47,525 nt of DNA from contig NZ_JAHREP010000032.1 in assembly GCF_019084545.1 (NCBI RefSeq), positions 1-47,525 of the forward strand, in the 5' to 3' direction. A program made the position numbers and the translations under genes. The notes below the pieces were generated by a model. It did not search any database and had not been told where the DNA came from. It saw nothing but the letters and a program-made list of their open reading frames with translations. Shown here piece after piece: positions 19,226-27,257 of the stretch. Position 1 is the first letter of the stretch, and each line of letters opens with the position of its first letter. This stretch comes from Marinobacterium ramblicola (GTDB taxonomy: Bacteria; Pseudomonadota; Gammaproteobacteria; Pseudomonadales; Balneatricaceae).

Positions 19226-19609
19226 ATGCTCTACATCACGCTCAAGCATATACATTTAACGACCGTTGCGTTGACGATCTCTCTGTTTCTGTTTCGCGCA
19301 GCCCTTATGCTCTGGCGCCCTAAGGCGCTGAACTGGCGCTGGCTGCGCATATTGCCCCATATCGTCGATACCGTCTTACTCGCCAGCGCCATTGGGCTGA
19401 TGCTGGTGATCCACCAGTATCCACTCGTCAATCACTGGCTCACCGCCAAGGTCGTCGGAGTGCTGCTCTATATAGTGTTCGGCAGCATTGCGCTCAAGCG
19501 AGGACGCAGTAAGACCGTACGCGTTCAGGCGCTGTTTTTTGCGCTACTGAGCCTTGGCTACCTGATCGCCGTCGCCCGTACCCACTCGCCGACCCTGGGT
19601 CTCTTCTAG
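19226..19609 (+). CDS. SirB2-like integral membrane protein
   Basis: The 127-residue product starts [19 protein letters not shown] and has four predicted membrane helices with the conserved early His pair of the SirB2 family. The role of the family is unsettled; the name comes from invasion gene regulation in Salmonella. The start at 19226 is chosen because AGAGG lies 8 bases upstream and family members begin this way; an ATG 15 codons earlier is unsupported. The last 66 bases overlap the 3' end of the convergent RmlD-like gene. Confidence 0.82.
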   Translation: MLYITLKHIHLTTVALTISLFLFRAALMLWRPKALNWRWLRILPHIVDTVLLASAIGLMLVIHQYPLVNHWLTAKVVGVLLYIVFGSIALKRGRSKTVRVQALFFALLSLGYLIAVARTHSPTLGLF

Positions 19610-20521
19610 CAAGTGCCCGGCGTAGAGCTCACGCACCAGGCGCTGCAGTTCCGAGCGCCAGGGGCGTTGGCGTATACCGAAAGTATTAAGCAACTTACTG
19701 CATTTGAGTACCGAAGACGCGGGACGTTCCGCCGCCTCCGGCATATCGCGCGATGACACCGGCACCAGCTCGGTGACGGCAAGCTCTTCATATTGCCTGG
19801 CCGCGGCCAGGATAGCCTCACTGAAGCCATAGCGGGTGGTCACTTCGGCGCCACAGTAGTGGTAGGTACCCCAGGCTTCGGCGCCGTTGGCCAGCTGTTT
19901 CAGAATCGCCTGCAGCACCCGCGCCACATCATCGGCCGATGTGGGGCAGCCACGACGATCATCAACCGCCTTGATACTGCGTTCATGGCGCGCCTGCTCC
20001 AGGGTACGCAGCAGGAAATTATTACCGCTTTCACTGAAGATCCAGCTGACCCGCAGGATGATATGACGTGGCAGCAGGCGCCGAATATGCTCTTCGCCCT
20101 GCCACTTGCTATCGCCGTAGATCCCGAGTGGCGCCGCATCATCCGACTCGTTGTAGCCACTGGCATAATGCCCATCGAACACATAGTCCGATGACAGGTG
20201 CAGCAGCGGGATCGACAGTTCGCCACAGAGCGCCGCCAGTTCCGCGGCACCTTGCGAGTTGAGTGCGTAGGCCTGCTGAGGATCTTTCTCAGCGGGATCC
20301 ACCCGGTTAAACCCGGCGCAGTTGACCACGTAATCCGGTAGCAACTCGGCCAGCTTCTCGCCGATCTGCTTTCGATTGGTGATATCGAGCTGACGTCTTG
20401 AGCAGGCCTGGATATCAAAGTCCGGATCACGCGCAAGCAGCCTCACCAGCGCTCGGCCGATCTGGCCTTGAGCACCGGTAATCAGGATACGGCTGGGCTC
20501 TGCGAAGGGTGTCGCACTCAT
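19544..20521 (-). CDS. dTDP-4-dehydrorhamnose reductase-like (RmlD/RfbD) protein
   Basis: RmlD reduces dTDP-6-deoxy-L-lyxo-4-hexulose to dTDP-L-rhamnose with NAD(P)H. The 325-residue extended SDR has the Rossmann motif GAQGQIG (16-22), LSSDYVFDG (109-117) and the catalytic Tyr135-X3-Lys139 pair (YGDSKWQGE). No rmlA, rmlB or rmlC lies nearby, so a related reductase role is possible. The start at 20521 is chosen from the Rossmann position. An in-frame extension reaches 20647 but crosses a TATAAT promoter element, and the ATG at 20566 remains an alternative. The C-terminus overlaps the SirB2-like gene by 66 bases. Confidence 0.82.
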   Translation of the reverse strand: MSATPFAEPSRILITGAQGQIGRALVRLLARDPDFDIQACSRRQLDITNRKQIGEKLAELLPDYVVNCAGFNRVDPAEKDPQQAYALNSQGAAELAALCGELSIPLLHLSSDYVFDGHYASGYNESDDAAPLGIYGDSKWQGEEHIRRLLPRHIILRVSWIFSESGNNFLLRTLEQARHERSIKAVDDRRGCPTSADDVARVLQAILKQLANGAEAWGTYHYCGAEVTTRYGFSEAILAAARQYEELAVTELVPVSSRDMPEAAERPASSVLKCSKLLNTFGIRQRPWRSELQRLVRELYAGHLLEETQGRRVGTGDGDQVAKAQ

Positions 20522-20855
20522 CGATCGGATCGGTCTTGAAAATATGCCGTCGACAACATTCCCCATGCGGTCATACAAGGTGTTGGCAAATGAGGAGTCC
20601 TCTCGACTAAATATGTCAGCGCACAATCCTTCATTATACATAGGCATCTAGGCAGTTAAAGCACCGTTATAGACCCCCAAAACGATCGCCGGATACTGAT
20701 CCTGGCGCTCGAAAATTAATCGGCCAAACTTAACCGGCGTCAATTCGATCTCGCCTGTGCGCTGGATATACTGCATTCAACATACATCAATTTGCCGCTG
20801 GCCTTGAACACGCCATGTCCAACAGGGTCAGCGGTCGCAGCAAGGGTAACTCGCC
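20522..20855. other. Intergenic region between the RmlD-like gene and tatE
   Basis: This stretch of about 330 bases holds the leader and promoter of the RmlD-like gene on minus and a possible tatE promoter on plus. For the latter, TATACT is at 20767-20772 with a weak TTCGAT 17 bases upstream. A 25-codon frame from 20816 lacks a ribosome-binding site. I see no other gene or RNA. Confidence 0.5.
20633..20660 (-). promoter_or_regulatory. Probable promoter of the RmlD-like gene
   Basis: On minus, TATAAT (20633-20638) follows TTTAAC (20655-20660) after 16 bases. Transcription would begin near 20626, which rules out the in-frame start at 20647. Confidence 0.45.
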
Positions 20856-21026
20856 ATGGGACTGGGTGGTATTAGCGTCTGGCAACTGCTGATCGTACTC
20901 ATCATCGTTGTGCTGCTGTTCGGCACTCGCAAACTCAGCGGCTTCGGCAGTGACCTTGGCGGCGCGGTGAGGGATTTCAAAAACGCGCTGTCGAACGATC
21001 ACCGCTCGGCGGGAGATAAATCCTAG
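20856..21026 (+). CDS. tatE: Small TatA/TatE-type twin-arginine translocase subunit
   Basis: The 56-residue product begins [20 protein letters not shown], followed by the FG hinge (LLFGTRKL) and a short amphipathic helix with [15 protein letters not shown]. This is the complete TatA architecture: one membrane helix, hinge, and amphipathic helix. AAGGG lies 9 bases before the ATG. It is shorter than typical TatA (about 70-90 residues), and no tatB or tatC is adjacent. In Pseudomonas stutzeri a tatE gene ends the nos operon, and NosZ uses the Tat route, so a nos-linked pore component is likely. It could equally be a general TatA paralogue. Confidence 0.88.
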   Translation: MGLGGISVWQLLIVLIIVVLLFGTRKLSGFGSDLGGAVRDFKNALSNDHRSAGDKS

Positions 21027-21131
21027 GTACCACAGATGGGCAGGGTGTCTGTCTTACCCTCACGCCCCGATAGGGCGGCCGCATCTGTTGTGCCGGTACA
21101 GCTTCCTTAAGCAACCTGAAAGACTGTCGTT

Positions 21132-21422
21132 ATGAAGAAACTGATCATCGCTGCAAGCCTCTGTCTTGCTTCCTTCGCCCAGGCCGACGACGGCGAGGCG
21201 ATCTACAACAGCGCCTGTGTCGCCTGCCATGGTACCGGTATCGGGCCCATGGTCCATATGAAGGGAGCCTGGCAAGCGCGTCTGGAGGCCAAGGGCGGTG
21301 TCGACGGCCTTCTGGAGAGCGCCAAACAGGGCCTCAACGCCATGCCGCCCATGGGCGGTTGCAACGACTGCAGCGACGAACAGCTGCGTGCCGCCATCAC
21401 CTATATGACCACCTTCCAATAA
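21132..21422 (+). CDS. Periplasmic cytochrome c5-like monohaem protein
   Basis: The 96-residue precursor has a Sec signal peptide ending near AQA (residues 16-18). The haem-binding CXXCH is at 29-33 (CVACH). MPPMGG follows, with Met71 the probable axial ligand, and Cys77/Cys80 match the cytochrome c5 disulfide. A Shine-Dalgarno sequence is weak. It is 105 bases after tatE on the same strand and converges with nosL. Small c-type cytochromes donate electrons to NosZ in several denitrifiers, so that role is a reasonable inference here but is not shown by sequence. Confidence 0.9.
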   Translation: MKKLIIAASLCLASFAQADDGEAIYNSACVACHGTGIGPMVHMKGAWQARLEAKGGVDGLLESAKQGLNAMPPMGGCNDCSDEQLRAAITYMTTFQ

Positions 21423-21478
21423 TATCGCCGCTCCTGCGCATGAGCGCCAGGGATGACGGAGGGCCGCCCCACGGGAAT

Positions 21479-21505
21479 CCTGTCGTTGCAGGAGCAAACG
21501 ACAGG
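21479..21505. repeat. Perfect 9-base inverted repeat between the cytochrome and nosL genes
   Basis: CCTGTCGTT (21479-21487) pairs with AACGACAGG (21497-21505) around GCAGGAGCA. It lies in a structured stretch that also has CGCTC/GAGCG (21429-21446) and ends in CTACATCCTG just before the terminator. That last string resembles the core of the repeats at 6441, 8969 and 33343. Confidence 0.6.
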
Positions 21506-21518
21506 GACCCTACATCCT

Positions 21519-21550
21519 GGCTACCGGAACTCCCCGCCGGTAGCCTTTTT
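21519..21550 (+). terminator. Intrinsic terminator after the cytochrome c5-like gene
   Basis: A perfect 9-base stem, GGCTACCGG (21519-21527) with CCGGTAGCC (21537-21545), is followed by TTTTT (21546-21550). There is no T run on minus, so it mainly serves tatE and the cytochrome gene. It starts 10 bases from the nosL stop. Confidence 0.88.
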
Positions 21551-21560
21551 CCCTCCCTGC

Positions 21561-22094
21561 CTACATCGCCATCGGCGACATCGATGAGATCAGATCCAGA
21601 TCGATCTGGTCGAAGCGGTAGAGCCGGCCACCGAACTCTTCGATAAAGAGCTCGGCCACGGCTCGGTCGGCAAAACTTGCCAGCGTCGGCCCCATCCCGC
21701 CCTCGCGCTTACTGCCCACCACATACCAGGCCTGACGGGCATCGATATAGGTCTGATCGTCGGGATGATCCCAGGGTGTCACCGCCATATCATGGACGAA
21801 AACACTCTCGATCCGGTGCTTGTGCTCAGGATCCAGCAGGTAAGCGAACAGATCCCGGGTCGAGCAGAACTTGTGCGGTGTAGCCACCTCCCGTTCATAC
21901 AGCTGCCCCTTGGGGCCTGGCTGATTTTCGATGATCATGCCGCACAGGTGGCACTCTTCGCCGTGCTCTATGGCCATCGCCCGCCGTACTGTGGCCACAG
22001 TGTCGGCGTTATCGCTGCAGCCGGACAGCAGCAAGGGTGCCAACAGCAGCGCAAACGCCAATACCCGACGAGCCGGCAACTGAGGTTTTGACAT
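21561..22094 (-). CDS. nosL: NosL copper-binding lipoprotein
   Basis: NosL is an outer-membrane Cu(I) lipoprotein that supplies copper for the CuZ site of N2O reductase. I start at 22094 (MSKPQLPARR), which gives 177 residues, an AGGAG ribosome-binding site and a one-base overlap with the nosY stop. The signal peptide ends in the lipobox LLSGC with Cys26 as the lipid site. The copper motif CHLCGM is at residues 48-53. It is the last gene of nosRZDFYL. Confidence 0.95.
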   Translation of the reverse strand: MSKPQLPARRVLAFALLLAPLLLSGCSDNADTVATVRRAMAIEHGEECHLCGMIIENQPGPKGQLYEREVATPHKFCSTRDLFAYLLDPEHKHRIESVFVHDMAVTPWDHPDDQTYIDARQAWYVVGSKREGGMGPTLASFADRAVAELFIEEFGGRLYRFDQIDLDLISSMSPMAM

Positions 22095-22921
22095 CAGATT
22101 TTTCTCCTGTTGAAGCGCCACAGCGCCAGCAGTACCGGCACCACCAGCCAGAACACCAGCGCGGCGAACAGCGCTACCGTACCCAGCCGGACATGCTGGG
22201 CGATCGCCATCAGGCCGCTGAGCTGCTCTTCGGCGAAATAGCTGATATGGATGAGACGGAAAATATCGGTGGGGTTGAGCAGCAGCAGATAGGGAAACAG
22301 CTGCGCATCCAGGTCACCCTCGGTGGCCACCAGCAACCCGAGCAGCCCCAGGTCGAATGCCAGTACGAACAGGAACCAGAGCACCAGCGCCAACCCCGCC
22401 GCCTTGGACTTCTCCTGCACCGAAGTACTGATCAGGTAGGAGAAGGCGATGAAGATCCAGCCCAGCAGTATCGCCGACAGAATAAACAGGCCGAAGGCGG
22501 GCAGCAGCTCCGCCCAACTGACGCTGTCGTTCAACAGACCGAGGATAACGGCCGCCGCGCCGAACCCCAGCAGTGTCGCCAGCGCCAGCAGCGTACCGTG
22601 CCCCATCAGCTTGCCCAGCAGCAGTTGCCAGCGCGCCAGCGGGTAGCTCAGCAGCAGCAGCAGGGTGCCGTTCTCCTCCTCCCCGACCAGACTGTCATAA
22701 GCCAGCATCAGCGCAATCAGCGGGATAATGAACACCGCCAGGCTGGCCAGGCTGACTACCGTCGTCGACAGAGAGGTAAAACCCACGCGCCCGGAGGCCG
22801 CGGCACCGAAGTAGGCCAGACCCACCGCCAGCAGTGCGAATATCAGGCTAACGCCTAACAGCCAGCGGTTGCGCAGGCCATCCTTGAGCTCTTTCTGGCA
22901 TACAGCAAGGATGATCGACAT
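22094..22921 (-). CDS. nosY: NosY ABC transporter permease
   Basis: NosY is the membrane part of the NosDFY complex that matures the CuZ centre. The 275-residue protein has about six membrane helices and the N-terminal cytoplasmic stretch CQKELKDGLRNRWL typical of ABC-2-type permeases. It shares single-base overlaps with nosF upstream and nosL downstream, which points to coupled translation in the order F-Y-L. Confidence 0.95.
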   Translation of the reverse strand: MSIILAVCQKELKDGLRNRWLLGVSLIFALLAVGLAYFGAAASGRVGFTSLSTTVVSLASLAVFIIPLIALMLAYDSLVGEEENGTLLLLLSYPLARWQLLLGKLMGHGTLLALATLLGFGAAAVILGLLNDSVSWAELLPAFGLFILSAILLGWIFIAFSYLISTSVQEKSKAAGLALVLWFLFVLAFDLGLLGLLVATEGDLDAQLFPYLLLLNPTDIFRLIHISYFAEEQLSGLMAIAQHVRLGTVALFAALVFWLVVPVLLALWRFNRRKI

Positions 22922-23814
22922 CAGTGCACCTCCCCAATGAAGTGTCGGTATAACGCCTCCAGAGCGGGCGGCTGGATCTCCAGGTCCTCCAGCCCCGGCA
23001 GGCTCATCAGTTGTCGAAGGCAGGCCATTTTCTGCTCCAGCGGTATCTGCAGTCGGGTGACATTGTCACTGCCCGGGCTGGCATATTCGCCCCAAGGGGC
23101 CGGCAACGGGCCGGATGCCCCGCGCAGACTTAGGCTCAACGGTAGCGCCGCCTGCTGCCGCAGCTGCTCCAGACTGCCCTGAGCCAATACCCGCCCCTTG
23201 CCCAGTATCAGCGCCCGGTCGATATACTTCTCCACCCCCGGCAACACGTGGGAACAGAGGATCACCGTGCAGCCCTGCTGCTTGAGCAGGGCAAGATGCT
23301 GATAGAAATCACCGGTCGCGATCGGATCCAGACCCACGGTGGGTTCATCCAGCAGCAGCAGACGAGGCTGACCCAACAGGGCCTGGGCCAGCCCCAGGCG
23401 TTGACGCATCCCTTTGGAGTAACCCTTGACCCGGCGCCGACGGGCGTGGTCCAGTCCTACCTGCTCGAGCAGCGCCCGGCTCTGCTGCCGCGACGCCCCC
23501 TTGAGCCGGGCAAAGTAGTTGAGCACCTCTTCACCGGTCAGTTGGTCGTAGAAGCTAACGTTCTCCTGCAGGAATCCGATATGGCGGCGCAGCTCCCGTG
23601 CCCCGGCCGTACCCGGTGTTTTACCAAACACCCGCACCTGACCGGCACTGGGCTCGATCAGGCCGAGGATCAGCTTGATGGTGGTGGTCTTGCCGGCACC
23701 GTTATGGCCGAACAGCCCCAGTACCTCGCCCGCTTGCAGACGCAGGTCCACGCCGCGCAGGGCCTCAACGTCGCGATAACGTTTTTCGATCCGGTCTAGC
23801 TCTACAATATGCAT
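22921..23814 (-). CDS. nosF: NosF ABC transporter ATPase
   Basis: NosF powers the NosDFY copper/sulfur maturation transporter. The 297-residue protein has Walker A GHNGAGKTT (36-44), the signature YSKGMRQRLGLAQ, Walker B LLLLDEPTVGLDP and the switch His in CSHVL. A C-terminal extension beyond about residue 215 is usual for NosF. The start is 2 bases past the nosD stop. Confidence 0.96.
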   Translation of the reverse strand: MHIVELDRIEKRYRDVEALRGVDLRLQAGEVLGLFGHNGAGKTTTIKLILGLIEPSAGQVRVFGKTPGTAGARELRRHIGFLQENVSFYDQLTGEEVLNYFARLKGASRQQSRALLEQVGLDHARRRRVKGYSKGMRQRLGLAQALLGQPRLLLLDEPTVGLDPIATGDFYQHLALLKQQGCTVILCSHVLPGVEKYIDRALILGKGRVLAQGSLEQLRQQAALPLSLSLRGASGPLPAPWGEYASPGSDNVTRLQIPLEQKMACLRQLMSLPGLEDLEIQPPALEALYRHFIGEVH

Positions 23815-23816
23815 GA

Positions 23817-25142
23817 TTACATCCTTCCGGCATCTGCCGTCGACGAAGTCAGCTGCGGTGGCCGCATCAATGGATGGCTATCGGCCACCCCTGGCGGCTG
23901 CAGCACCGGGAACTGACGCTGCACCCAACGCAACACCTCGACCGCCGGGCTGTTGAGCAGCACCTTGGCGTTGGGGTATTGCCACAGCAGCTTGTCGACG
24001 CCGTCGTTGGGCTGATAGGGCTGGTCACCGATACCGTCTCCATCCAGGTCCCAGCCCAGATAGTCGCTCCAGTAGTTGCCACGACCGCCATCGGACCACT
24101 CCTGCAACCGGTTGGCGACGTATTTGACCTGCTCCTTGTTGCCGATGAAGGCGTTGCCGACGAAGCGGTTGTCTTCGGAACCGGCGGTGAGGTGGATACC
24201 CAGATCGCTGGCGGACAGGCGGTTGCCGCGGATCTCGTTGAACAGTGAGTTGTAGATGAACAGCGCCTTGCCCTCGGCGCCGGCGACACTGCCCCCGGTG
24301 TCGGCAAACTTGGAGCTGCGACCGCTCTGAACCCCCTCCACCCAGTTGTCGGTGATCGCGGAGTGGGTGATGTAGTTCATCAGGATGCCGTAGTTGCGGT
24401 CGTTCTCGGAACGGTTGTGGGTCACGGTCAGGTACTTGGACTGCATCAGCGCGTAACCGGTACGGGTGTTCCGGGTATGGTTGTAGCTGACATCGTTGTT
24501 ATAGGCATACATGTAGTGCACGCCGTAGCGCAGATCGTGCAGGTAGTTGCCGACCAGGCGGTTGTGGTTGCTCGATTCGATGTAGAGGCCGTCGCGGGTA
24601 TGCCAAACCTCGTTATCCTTGATCAGCGATCCGCTGACACTGGACAGGTGGATGCCGTTGCCGCGGTCGGCGGAGCGCAACTTGGTGTTGCCCTCGATAC
24701 GGTTGCCGATCACCCGGGCATCGGCGGCGCCGTCGAGCCAGATGCCGAAGCCGTCGCCCTGCAGGCGGTTGTCGCGGATCTCGACGCCGGTGGCCGCGGG
24801 CTCGACAAACACTCCAGCATCCAACGTGGAAAGGTCGCTACCCCAGTGGCGTATCTCGAGGCCACGAATACGTACTCCAGGCGCCTGGATCCGTAGAGCA
24901 TACCCTGTTCCACCGCCATCGATCACCGCTATCCCCTGCCCGTCCAGCTCAATGGGTCGGGTGATGCGGAAATTGCCGTGATAGGTGCCGGGGGCCAGCA
25001 GTAGCCGGTCACCGGCGGTCGCGTTCTCCAGCACTTGTTGCAGATCGTCGGACGGCAGCACCTGTATCTCGTCCGCCCAGACAGCATCGGTCGGCAGCCC
25101 GCACAGCAGCAATCCTATCAGGCAAGCGATCAACGACCTCAT
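23817..25142 (-). CDS. nosD: NosD periplasmic copper-maturation protein
   Basis: NosD is the periplasmic component of NosDFY and is needed to build the CuZ cluster. The 441-residue precursor has a Sec signal peptide (about 23 residues, ending near VWA). A right-handed beta-helix of CASH repeats follows, rich in N-x-I/L-x-x-N turns, from roughly residue 50 to 340. The Shine-Dalgarno sequence is distant and weak. It is separated from nosZ by 116 bases with a small hairpin, whereas D, F, Y and L are packed together. Confidence 0.95.
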   Translation of the reverse strand: MRSLIACLIGLLLCGLPTDAVWADEIQVLPSDDLQQVLENATAGDRLLLAPGTYHGNFRITRPIELDGQGIAVIDGGGTGYALRIQAPGVRIRGLEIRHWGSDLSTLDAGVFVEPAATGVEIRDNRLQGDGFGIWLDGAADARVIGNRIEGNTKLRSADRGNGIHLSSVSGSLIKDNEVWHTRDGLYIESSNHNRLVGNYLHDLRYGVHYMYAYNNDVSYNHTRNTRTGYALMQSKYLTVTHNRSENDRNYGILMNYITHSAITDNWVEGVQSGRSSKFADTGGSVAGAEGKALFIYNSLFNEIRGNRLSASDLGIHLTAGSEDNRFVGNAFIGNKEQVKYVANRLQEWSDGGRGNYWSDYLGWDLDGDGIGDQPYQPNDGVDKLLWQYPNAKVLLNSPAVEVLRWVQRQFPVLQPPGVADSHPLMRPPQLTSSTADAGRM

Positions 25143-25225
25143 AGACGGATTTCAAACCTCAGTTTATTGAGTCGCGGCATGTGCCACGACCTGGAAATAA
25201 TGCCGTTGTGGGGGGGCTGATCGGA

Positions 25226-25240
25226 GGCCGCGAAGCGGCC
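25226..25240. repeat. Hairpin in the nosZ-nosD gap
   Basis: GGCCGC (25226-25231) and GCGGCC (25235-25240) pair around a GAA triloop, 18 bases past the nosZ stop on minus. No T run follows, so it is more likely an mRNA-stabilising or attenuating stem than a full terminator. Confidence 0.6.
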
Positions 25241-25258
25241 ATCCGGCAGCCCGTCGGA

Positions 25259-27175
25259 TCAGGCCTTTTCCACCAGCATGCGGCCGCGCATCTCCATATG
25301 CAGAGCATGGCAGAACCAGGTGCAGTAGTACCAGTGCACCCCTGCCTCCTTGGCGATGAAGGTCGCCGAGGCTGTGGCCTGGGGGCCGATCTCGAACTGC
25401 ACACCGTGGTTGACCATGGCAAATCCGTGCGTCACATCCTCGACGTTATCCAGGTTGGTGATGACGATGGTGACCTCGTCACCCTGTTTGACCCGGAAGC
25501 TGTCCATACCGTAGTTGGGCGCCACCGAGGTCATGTACACCCGCACCTTGTTGCCGTCGCGAATCACCTTATTGTCCTTCTCCAGCACCACGCCATCGGC
25601 CTTGGCCTGGGCCACGGTGGTGGCGAAGAAGGGGTCGTCTCGCTTCCACAGTTTGTCGGTCTTGACCTTGCTACGGTGCACGATCATGCAGTCGTGGGGC
25701 TCCGCGTAGGTGGGGCCGTCGTGTACCAGCTTCATCTCATCACCGGAGATGTCGATCAACTGGTCGTTCTCCGGATGCAGCGGCCCTACCGGCAGGAAGC
25801 GGTCCTTTGAGAACTTGCACAGGGATATCAAGTACTTACCGTCAGCGTCGCGGGTCTCGCCCATGGTGGTGTGGTTGTGGCCCGGCTGGTACTGGACGTC
25901 CAGCTTCTGCACGATGTAATCCACCTCCTCGCCGTTGTAGGCGCGTACCGCTTTTTCGACATCCCACTTACAGATCTGGCTGTCGATAAACAGCGTGGTA
26001 TAGGCGTAGCCGCGGTTATCGAAGGCGGTGTGCAGCGGCCCCAGGCCGAGTTCCACTTCAGCGGCGATCACATCGCGCGGCTCGATCTTACCGGCGAACA
26101 GATCATCGAACTTGTGCAGGTCGAGCATGGTGATGGTGGGCGACAGCTTGCCGTTGGCTACTGCATAACGTCCGCCCGGCGCGGTGTTCATACCGTGCGG
26201 ACTCTTCGGTACCGGCACGTAGGCGGTCAGTTTTGAGCCCTTGCGTCCGTCCAGTACCGGCACCTTGTCAGCCCCGGGCAGGGTCTTGTAGTCACCGGCC
26301 TTGATTGCCGCCTCGATACGTTCGATGTTGAACACCACCACGTGGTCGCGCTCGTTACGGATGGAGCCGGCCAGCGTCACCGCATTTTCCGAGTTGTAGC
26401 AGGTGGAGAAAGCATACTTGCCGGTGTAGTCAGCATCGGTGTTGTCCAGGTTACCGTCGACGATGACCTGGAACGCCATCTCCATGGTCTCGGCATCCAC
26501 CGCGTTGAACATGGTGTAATACGCCTCGATATCGTCCAGCCCGGTACCGTCGTTGGGGTGCGGAATGCGAAACTCGGCGTTGCAGAACACGTATTTGGTG
26601 TACGGTACCTTCTGCACCCGCAGGCCGTGGATCGCCTGCACATTGGGAATGGTGATGATCTTGTCGGTTTTCATTACATCGCAGCGAATACGCGCCACGC
26701 GGCTGTTGGCCTTGTCGTTGATGAAGACATACTTACTGTCGTACTTGCCGTCGGTCATGCTCATGTGGGGATGGTGGGAATCACCGGCCAGGAACTCGGA
26801 GTGACCAAGCACCTCCTTGCTCTCGTTGGTGATACCCCAGCCGGTGGCGCTGTCGAGGTTGAACACCGGAATGCGCATCAGCTCGCGCATGGAGGGTAGG
26901 CCTAGAATCCTCACTTCTCCGGAGTGTCCACCACTCCAGAAGCCGTAATACTCATCCAGTTCACCGGGTTTCACCTCTATTGACGGGCCGTCATGGCTGG
27001 CGGCATGCGCGCTTGGCGACAGCAGGCCGGCACCGAGGCCGGTTCCGGCGGCGCCCACCAGGGCGGCGGAGGAGCCGAGGAACAGGCGGCGGCTCATGCG
27101 CACGTGTTCGCTGACGCTGGCGTCATCCGCATCGATCTCCACGGATTGAGGGTGTTGTCCTTTCTGTTCTCTCAT
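25259..27175 (-). CDS. nosZ: Nitrous oxide reductase, clade I
   Basis: NosZ is a periplasmic homodimeric copper enzyme that reduces N2O to N2. The 638-residue precursor has a twin-arginine signal (SRRLFLG at 28-34, cleavage near residue 59), which marks clade I. The beta-propeller has CuZ histidine blocks such as DSHHPHMS near residue 150 and GHNHTTMG. The cupredoxin domain ends with the CuA ligands Cys618, Trp620, Cys622, His626 and Met629 in [12 protein letters not shown]. These are, from memory, the same numbers as in the Pseudomonas stutzeri protein. AGGAG precedes the ATG. All catalytic residues look intact. Confidence 0.98.
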   Translation of the reverse strand: MREQKGQHPQSVEIDADDASVSEHVRMSRRLFLGSSAALVGAAGTGLGAGLLSPSAHAASHDGPSIEVKPGELDEYYGFWSGGHSGEVRILGLPSMRELMRIPVFNLDSATGWGITNESKEVLGHSEFLAGDSHHPHMSMTDGKYDSKYVFINDKANSRVARIRCDVMKTDKIITIPNVQAIHGLRVQKVPYTKYVFCNAEFRIPHPNDGTGLDDIEAYYTMFNAVDAETMEMAFQVIVDGNLDNTDADYTGKYAFSTCYNSENAVTLAGSIRNERDHVVVFNIERIEAAIKAGDYKTLPGADKVPVLDGRKGSKLTAYVPVPKSPHGMNTAPGGRYAVANGKLSPTITMLDLHKFDDLFAGKIEPRDVIAAEVELGLGPLHTAFDNRGYAYTTLFIDSQICKWDVEKAVRAYNGEEVDYIVQKLDVQYQPGHNHTTMGETRDADGKYLISLCKFSKDRFLPVGPLHPENDQLIDISGDEMKLVHDGPTYAEPHDCMIVHRSKVKTDKLWKRDDPFFATTVAQAKADGVVLEKDNKVIRDGNKVRVYMTSVAPNYGMDSFRVKQGDEVTIVITNLDNVEDVTHGFAMVNHGVQFEIGPQATASATFIAKEAGVHWYYCTWFCHALHMEMRGRMLVEKA

Positions 27176-27257
27176 CTTCAGTTCTCCTGTTTGCTATTCG
27201 TCCATTGGCGATCGGTTCGTCAATAGCGAGGTGACGACGAGGTGTTCAGGTCTGGGC

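Noticed and set aside
20521-20647. N-terminal extension of the RmlD-like protein by 42 codons
   Set aside because: The extension crosses a TATAAT promoter element and has no similarity to the family; the Rossmann motif fits the start at 20521.
20816-20893. A 25-codon frame starting just before tatE
   Set aside because: There is no ribosome-binding site, no similarity I recognise, and it overlaps tatE in another frame.
27193-27227. Inverted repeat GCTATT/AATAGC in the nosR-nosZ gap as a regulator site
   Set aside because: The arms are only 6 bases with a 23-base loop, and no FNR-like half-sites are present.
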